A stretch of 18,057 nt of DNA. Origin: an uncultured Acidobacteriota bacterium (GTDB lineage Bacteria; Acidobacteriota; Terriglobia; Terriglobales; Acidobacteriaceae). The translations under genes and the position numbers were made by a program. Positions 14,393 through 18,057 of this stretch are shown one piece after another. The stretch's first letter is position 1. Every line of letters starts with the position of its first letter. The stretch lies in contig CAILBQ010000248.1 in NCBI GenBank assembly GCA_903832475.1, positions 1-18,057 on the forward strand, read 5' to 3'. The notes under the pieces are model-generated. The model saw only the letters and a list, made by a program, of their open reading frames with translations, ran no database searches and was not told where the DNA came from.

Positions 14393-14736
14393 GGTGCGGA
14401 AGGCTACTCCATCGCGTCCACGAGAACGACGAACCCTCCCAGCCGTGGATCCGACGAGATGCCTGCTCGACGTCTTCCTTTGTTTGGAGATGGTTCATTG
14501 GCGTCTCCCCGGGGCTGGACTCTCAACCAGATTATCAGCGGCTAACCCGAACCTGCCTCTGTGCCTTTTCTTGCGAGGCGGTATAGCCGCTTCCGCTTCT
14601 TAAGCCCCGTCCGTATCGCGCATAGTGCCCTTCGCGAACGATCGCCATTCGCGCGGAGCGCGAACACGGAGGGAGCAGGGGCCTTCAGGCCCCGTCATGA
14701 GCCACAGATCATGACGGGCTTTAGCCCCGGGCCTTC
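14393..14736. other. 344-bp gene-free region
   Basis: It separates two minus-strand genes. Its right half is the REP-like element at 14647-14733. Its left half holds a small GCGG-TATAG-CCGC hairpin near 14578-14590 and no convincing coding sequence; a plus-strand ORF of 70 codons at 14391 has no recognisable content. Confidence 0.5.
14647..14733. repeat. REP-like element, solitary copy
   Basis: TTCGCGC-GGA-GCGCGAA, a conserved ACGGAGGGAGC stretch, then AGGGGCC-TTCA-GGCCCC, and a terminal GGGC-TTTA-GCCC followed by CGGGCC. This is the same order of modules as the blocks around the RAYT. The middle is different: CCCGTCATGA ... TCATGACGGG forms a perfect 10-bp stem around GCCACAGA. It ends three bases from the stop codon of the secretin-like gene. 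Confidence 0.85.
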
Positions 14737-15519
14737 CTACATCATCATCTCTGCTACCACGGAAATCTCCCGCTTCCGCCCACCCCCCGGCCCTTCCATC
14801 GTCCCCAGCACCACCGCCTTCCCCGGCACCAAAATCGACGTATCCTCCAGCTTGATCTGCCGGATCACCGGGTCCTGCGCACCCATCCCCGACTTTTCCT
14901 CCGCCACCTTCGACGCTTCAATCTTCGTCCGCAGGGCAATCCCCTGCGAGGCCGTCGTCGCTGTCGCCTCGATGCTCAGCCCAACATCGATGTACTGCAC
15001 CTGCGAATTGGGCTTGTCGGCCGCCGTATCGTAGGTTCCAGTCACCAGCGGCACCCGGCTGCCTTCCTTGAATTCCGTCTTCTCCCCCGACGCCGCCACC
15101 AGTGCAAAATGCTGCGGAGCCGCAGTCTTGCCGCCCTCCTCCCCACCTGTCTCCGTAATGGTGTACGTCAGCCGGTACACCTTATGCGGACGATCCAGAT
15201 CGGCCACAATCTTGCGCGCCAGCGCCAGGTCTTCCGCCGTCGCCGATAGAGAAATCGCCCGTTGCGTCGGCTCCCCGTAAATTTTGGCCATCGGCAGCAT
15301 GTTGCGAAGACTGGTCTGAATATCGTTCAGCTCATTCTGCTGCGTTGCATTGGTCAGAAAAATCGTCTCGTACACGCGAACCGGCTTCGCCTCCGCCGCT
15401 TTCGCCTCGCCAGGCTTCGCGTCGCCCGACTGCGCCCATCCCGTCGGCCCACTCACGCAATACGCCAACCCCAGAACAACCACCATCCATCGCCCACTTC
15501 GTTTTGCATTCAAAGTCAT
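14737..15519 (-). CDS. Short exported secretin-like protein
   Basis: A 260-residue protein. The signal peptide is KRSGRWMVVVLGLAYCVSG with cleavage likely after GWA (residue 29). Residues about 50-110 look like a secretin N-type domain (YETIFLTNATQQNELNDIQT; ISLSATAEDLALARKIVADLD). Residues about 150-258 resemble part of the secretin barrel region: GSRVPLVTG, VQYIDVGLSIEATAT, LRTKIEASKVAEE, VIRQIKLEDTSILVPGKAVVLGTMEG. Full secretins (PilQ, GspD) are about 500-700 residues with several N domains, so this is a mini version, possibly unable to form a gated pore alone. No other pilus or type II secretion gene is nearby. ATG 15519 has GGAGG six bases upstream. REP-like sequence starts right after the stop. 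Confidence 0.75.
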   Translation of the reverse strand: MTLNAKRSGRWMVVVLGLAYCVSGPTGWAQSGDAKPGEAKAAEAKPVRVYETIFLTNATQQNELNDIQTSLRNMLPMAKIYGEPTQRAISLSATAEDLALARKIVADLDRPHKVYRLTYTITETGGEEGGKTAAPQHFALVAASGEKTEFKEGSRVPLVTGTYDTAADKPNSQVQYIDVGLSIEATATTASQGIALRTKIEASKVAEEKSGMGAQDPVIRQIKLEDTSILVPGKAVVLGTMEGPGGGRKREISVVAEMMM

Positions 15520-15667
15520 GTGTTGCCTCCAAAAAAAACATTCACTTCATCAAGATCAGCACTGTTTCTATGCAGACAGACGCTCCATCTCCCCGTACGC
15601 TCACGATTTCCAAAAACCTCGCTCACCAAATCAAAGTTCTCTCGTCACCGGCAAGATCCAACGACTT
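15520..15667. other. Leader region of the secretin-like gene
   Basis: 148 bp between the secretin-like gene (minus) and the first REP block. It contains the Shine-Dalgarno sequence GGAGG and, on the minus strand, a T8 run just before it. No promoter is clear. Together with the REP block and the sequence up to 15937 there are 418 bp without a gene. Confidence 0.4.
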
Positions 15668-15849
15668 AGCCACCCTTCCACCAGGCAACTAGGCACCTAG
15701 ATTCGCGCCAAGCGCGAAGACGGAGGACCCAGCCACCCTTCCACCAGACAACTATGCAACTCGATTCGCGCAAAGCGCGAAGACGGAGGGAACAGGGGCC
15801 TTCAGGCCCCTGGCGAGCCACAGCTCAGTAAGGGCTTTAGCCCCGGGCC
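15668..15849. repeat. Left REP block of the RAYT (2 x 63 bp plus hairpin tail)
   Basis: Two 63-bp units (15668-15730 and 15731-15793), each AGCCACCCTTCCACCAG...ATTCGCGC-nnA-GCGCGAA-GACGGAGG, are followed by a 56-bp tail (15794-15849). The tail has AGGGGCC-TTCA-GGCCCCT and GGGC-TTTA-GCCC hairpins. It lies 88 bp upstream of the RAYT start and in the same orientation as the right block. Confidence 0.92.
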
Positions 15850-15937
15850 TTTCATCAGCTTCCCAAAACGGCACCAGCCCGCTGCCTCAAGTCATCCAAA
15901 CCGACCCCCAACCGCCACACCCACCTATCCTCCAAAC

Positions 15938-16417
15938 ATGCACCCCGCACCCCAGGAAACACGCACCTACTTCGTCACAGCCATCACCGCAAGGCGTCGC
16001 CCTTTCTTCCAGTCCCCCGCCACCGCCGCCCTCCTCCAACAAACCCTCCTCGACTACTGCAGCCAAGGCAAGTTTCTACTCCACGCCTGGGTCATCATGC
16101 CCGACCACGTCCACGCCCTCATCACCCCGGCCTCCGACGTTTCTCTTGAGAAGGCCATGCAATTCATCAAAGGCGGTTTCTCCTTCCGCCTCCAAGGCAA
16201 ACAAGACATCTGGACACGCAGCTTCAACGAATCCCAAATCCTGACCCAGGACAAATTCGAAGCCTGCACGCAGTACATCGAACAAAACCCAGTTCGCAAA
16301 GCTCTGGCACCCACCCCGCAGACGTACCCATATTCGTCCGCAAGCCAAGGCCGCCCCGATCCCATGCCCTCCCACTTCAGCATAAAGACTCATCGCATCG
16401 ACTTACCCAACTCCTGA
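15938..16417 (+). CDS. REP-associated tyrosine transposase (RAYT, Y1/IS200-like)
   Basis: A 159-residue single-domain HUH endonuclease, typical in length for RAYTs. The metal-binding HUH pair is His57-Val-His59 in MPDHVHALI (54-62). The catalytic Tyr is most likely Tyr113 in QYIEQNPVRKAL (112-123). The WTRSFNESQI segment (92-101) matches the region that precedes the tyrosine in this group. RAYTs cleave single-stranded REP hairpins and are thought to spread REP/BIME sequences; they are usually domesticated single-copy genes. Here the ORF is intact and REP-like blocks lie on both sides, so it and those repeats are very likely cognate. No ribosome binding site is evident before ATG 15938. The GC-rich codon use is like that of its neighbours. 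Confidence 0.93.
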   Translation: MHPAPQETRTYFVTAITARRRPFFQSPATAALLQQTLLDYCSQGKFLLHAWVIMPDHVHALITPASDVSLEKAMQFIKGGFSFRLQGKQDIWTRSFNESQILTQDKFEACTQYIEQNPVRKALAPTPQTYPYSSASQGRPDPMPSHFSIKTHRIDLPNS

Positions 16418-16450
16418 CGCAGGCCTACCGCCGCGCCCAAGCATACAAAC

Positions 16451-16664
16451 CGAGCCGCGCGCAGCGCGAAGACGGAGGGAACAGCCACCCTTCCACCAGA
16501 CAATCTTGCAACTCGATTCGCGCCAAGCGCGAAGACGGAGGGAACAGCCACCCTTCCATCAGACAACTATGCACCTAGATTCGCGCAGAGCGCGAAGTCG
16601 GAGGGAACAGGGGCCTTCGGGCCCCTGACAAGCGACAACTCAGTAAGGGCTTTAGCCCCGGGCC
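16451..16664. repeat. Right REP block of the RAYT (2.5 x 63 bp plus hairpin tail)
   Basis: A half unit (16451-16482) precedes two full 63-bp units (16483-16545 and 16546-16608) and a 56-bp tail (16609-16664). The final 182 bp match the left block module by module and have exactly the same length. Differences are point changes, e.g. TTCG for TTCA in the first tail hairpin loop. The block ends 41 bp before the next gene. Confidence 0.92.
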
Positions 16665-16705
16665 CTCATCTGGCCGGCGCCAGACCGAAGTGATATACCT
16701 CATCC

Positions 16706-17179
16706 GTGACCCCATGGGTTTATTTCTGGCTCGCTGCCGCCATCTTTGTTGTCTCCGTGCTGAAATTGCGCGCCCATCAAAGACGTGTAGCCATCCAAAC
16801 CATGGCCGCACGTCGAGGATTCACTTATCTCGGCAAAACCCTCTCCCACTCCCTGACTCTCGTGGGCACTCCCTTCGAGCGCATCACCGCCGTCTGGAAC
16901 GCCATCGACGGTCAACTGCACGGAGTCCGCATCGTAGTTTTCGATTGCCGCGTCGGCCAAGGAAAAGGAAGCTGGCTCCGCACCGTTATCGCGGCCCAAA
17001 CCAACGAAAATCCATTCGAGACACCAAACTTCGACCACTCCTTCACCTTGGAACGGTCGGGCAGTTGGGCTGTCCACTACCGGCCTCGACAAACTTCCCT
17101 CTTGCCTCCCGGCCTGACACCTGTTTCGGAGGTTGACTCAATCCTCGATTCCCTTCGCCCTCTTTGGCCTAGCCGATAG
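16706..17179 (+). CDS. Membrane-anchored protein of unknown function
   Basis: A 157-residue protein with a transmembrane helix at the very N terminus (residues 4-20, WVYFWLAAAIFVVSVLK). A basic stop-transfer stretch (RAHQRRVAIQ) and a cytoplasm-type alpha/beta domain follow (GFTYLGKTLSHSLTLVGTPF; GVRIVVFDCRVGQGKGSW). GTG 16706 is taken as start because it keeps the helix; ATG 16802 would remove it. No ribosome binding site is seen. The stop codon is one base from the start of the 2H phosphoesterase gene, so translation is probably coupled. The gene begins 41 bp after the right REP block. No family recognised. Confidence 0.68.
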   Translation: MTPWVYFWLAAAIFVVSVLKLRAHQRRVAIQTMAARRGFTYLGKTLSHSLTLVGTPFERITAVWNAIDGQLHGVRIVVFDCRVGQGKGSWLRTVIAAQTNENPFETPNFDHSFTLERSGSWAVHYRPRQTSLLPPGLTPVSEVDSILDSLRPLWPSR

Positions 17180-17180
17180 C

Positions 17181-17717
17181 ATGTCGCCCCTTATCCTCAC
17201 CCTCGCAATCACCCTCGAAGCCCAGTCCCACTTCGAAACCCTCCGCCACCTCCACTTCCCACCCGAACGCAACCTCATCCCCGCCCACCTCACCCTCTTC
17301 CACCAGCTGCCCAACTCCGAGTCCACGCGCACCACCATCGAGTCCATTTCCGCCCGACATCCCTTCTTCGACCTCACCGTCACCGGCCTTCGTTCCCTCG
17401 GCCGCGGCGTCGCCTTCACCCTTGCCTCCCCAGCTCTCATGCACCTGCACCGCGAACTCTCCGCCGCCTTCGCCCCCGACCTCATCCCTCAGGACCGCCA
17501 GCCCTTCCATCCCCACATCGTCATCCAGAACAAGACCACCCCCGAAGCCGCCCGCGCGCTCCTCGCCGACCTCCAGCGAAACTTCGCACCCACCACCGTC
17601 CAGGCCCGCGGCCTCGACCTCTGGCTCTACCTCAACGGCCCCTGGCAACACCTCTCCACTTTCGAGTTCCAAAATGGGACTCGCGCGGACACCGCAATTG
17701 CGCATCAATTGCCCTAA
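17181..17717 (+). CDS. 2H phosphoesterase (2'-5' RNA ligase family protein)
   Basis: A 178-residue protein of the 2H superfamily, which holds RNA ligases and cyclic phosphodiesterases acting on 2',3'-cyclic or 2'-5' linked phosphates. The first motif is AHLTLFHQLP (35-44; His36 and Thr38). The second is FHPHIVIQNK (109-118; His112), where the usual Thr/Ser after His-x is Val114. The start ATG 17181 is chosen over the upstream frame opening at 17133 because the first beta strand (LILTLAITLE) begins there. It lies one base after the previous stop codon, so it probably forms an operon with it. A terminator follows about 90 bp after the stop. The in vivo substrate is unknown. Confidence 0.88.
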   Translation: MSPLILTLAITLEAQSHFETLRHLHFPPERNLIPAHLTLFHQLPNSESTRTTIESISARHPFFDLTVTGLRSLGRGVAFTLASPALMHLHRELSAAFAPDLIPQDRQPFHPHIVIQNKTTPEAARALLADLQRNFAPTTVQARGLDLWLYLNGPWQHLSTFEFQNGTRADTAIAHQLP

Positions 17718-17807
17718 AACGCGCATACTGGTGATAGAGCGTATCCAGCAGTCTGTCCCTGGGTCCCGCTACATCCCATGGATTCCTGGCCGACGGGAAG
17801 AAGGGGC

Positions 17808-17839
17808 GCAGATGCGCCCCTGGGGGCGTCTGCCTTTTT
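17808..17839 (+). terminator. Intrinsic terminator with a competing hairpin
   Basis: GCAGA-(TG)-CGCCCC pairs with GGGGCG-TCTGC (17808-17820 with 17823-17833, two-base bulge) and is followed by CTTTTTC. An alternative stem, GGGGCGCA / TGCGCCCC (17803-17810 with 17813-17820), uses the same left arm. A third hairpin, AAGGGG-CGCA-CCCCTT, lies at 17886-17901. Confidence 0.8.
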
Positions 17840-17997
17840 CGTCGTAACTCGCTCTCCGAAAACCACTTTCTGCAACTGAACAACAAAGGGGCGCACCCCT
17901 TCCCCCCTCCCCTGTACTTCGCTCTTTTTTCGCTTTTTGAGTCATCTGGAGCTTCGCACGTCAGCCTGTGCTAAGCTGCCAACTCAAGAGGCCATCC

Positions 17998-18057
17998 ATG
18001 CGCATGTCCCCATTCGCCCTTGCGATCGCGGTAGCTTTGTCGTCCTCTGCCCTCGCC
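17998..18057 (+). CDS. 5' end of an exported protein gene, cut by the window edge
   Basis: ATG 17998 opens a frame with no stop to the end of the window (20 codons). It reads MRMSPFALAI...SSALA, a complete-looking signal peptide with an A-x-A cleavage site at the edge. AAGAGG lies six bases before the ATG, an adequate Shine-Dalgarno sequence. The product cannot be identified from the signal peptide alone. Confidence 0.7.
   Translation, partial: MRMSPFALAIAVALSSSALA

Noticed and set aside
14391..14603. 70-codon plus ORF
   Set aside because: No ribosome binding site, no domain, and it overlaps nothing conserved.
15350..15700. Plus-strand ORFs opposite the secretin-like gene start
   Set aside because: Shadow frames of the signal peptide region; they also run into the REP block.
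16575..16811. Minus-strand ORF across the right REP block
   Set aside because: It translates the repeat and the opposite strand of the next gene.

Overview
The window is GC-rich chromosomal DNA with a strong C bias at third codon positions. It most likely comes from an Acidobacteriota member, Terriglobia-like (former subdivision 1). I infer this from protein flavour: the DnaC-like ATPase with an N-terminal Cys cluster, the insertion-bearing Dus enzyme, an OmpA-type protein with an NPFARKKW stretch, and secreted proteins of unknown function. No database search was possible, so the taxonomy is an inference.

Layout. Positions 1-230 hold five 46-bp tandem repeat units that run into the stop codon of a small membrane protein (222-686, minus). 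Next come a secreted Cys-rich protein with a C-terminal TonB domain (911-2380, plus) and an orphan dTDP-glucose 4,6-dehydratase, rfbB (2400-3479, minus). An OmpA-like coiled-coil envelope protein follows (3773-4666, minus), with an intrinsic terminator and a structured leader. A membrane-anchored protein of unknown function (4935-5459, minus) and a short predicted membrane ORF (5699-5854, plus) lead to a minus-strand group: a DnaC/DnaI-like ATPase and two GNAT acetyltransferases (5864-7749).

From 7882 a plus-strand pair encodes a membrane/spermidine-synthase-like fusion and a multi-pass membrane protein with an HExxxH motif. They converge on two minus-strand envelope or secreted proteins of unknown function (10839-12238). 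A housekeeping pair follows: rpmE with a good promoter and terminator, then a tRNA-dihydrouridine synthase. A small Cys-rich protein overlaps the 3' end of dus in antisense.

The last 3.5 kb is the most unusual part. A short stand-alone secretin-like protein (14737-15519, minus) is bracketed by REP-like elements. An intact REP-associated tyrosine transposase (RAYT, 15938-16417) is flanked by two direct 182-bp blocks, each made of two 63-bp units plus a hairpin tail. The window closes with a membrane protein and a 2H phosphoesterase separated by one base, a terminator, and the first 20 codons of an exported protein cut by the window edge.

No single multi-gene defence, phage or secretion system is visible. 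What stands out is repeat biology: a RAYT with its probable REP family, a second unrelated 46-bp repeat family, and several intergenic spacers built from degenerate inverted short words. There are also a few unusual proteins: an HExxxH membrane protein, a mini-secretin and an unlisted 51-codon membrane ORF.
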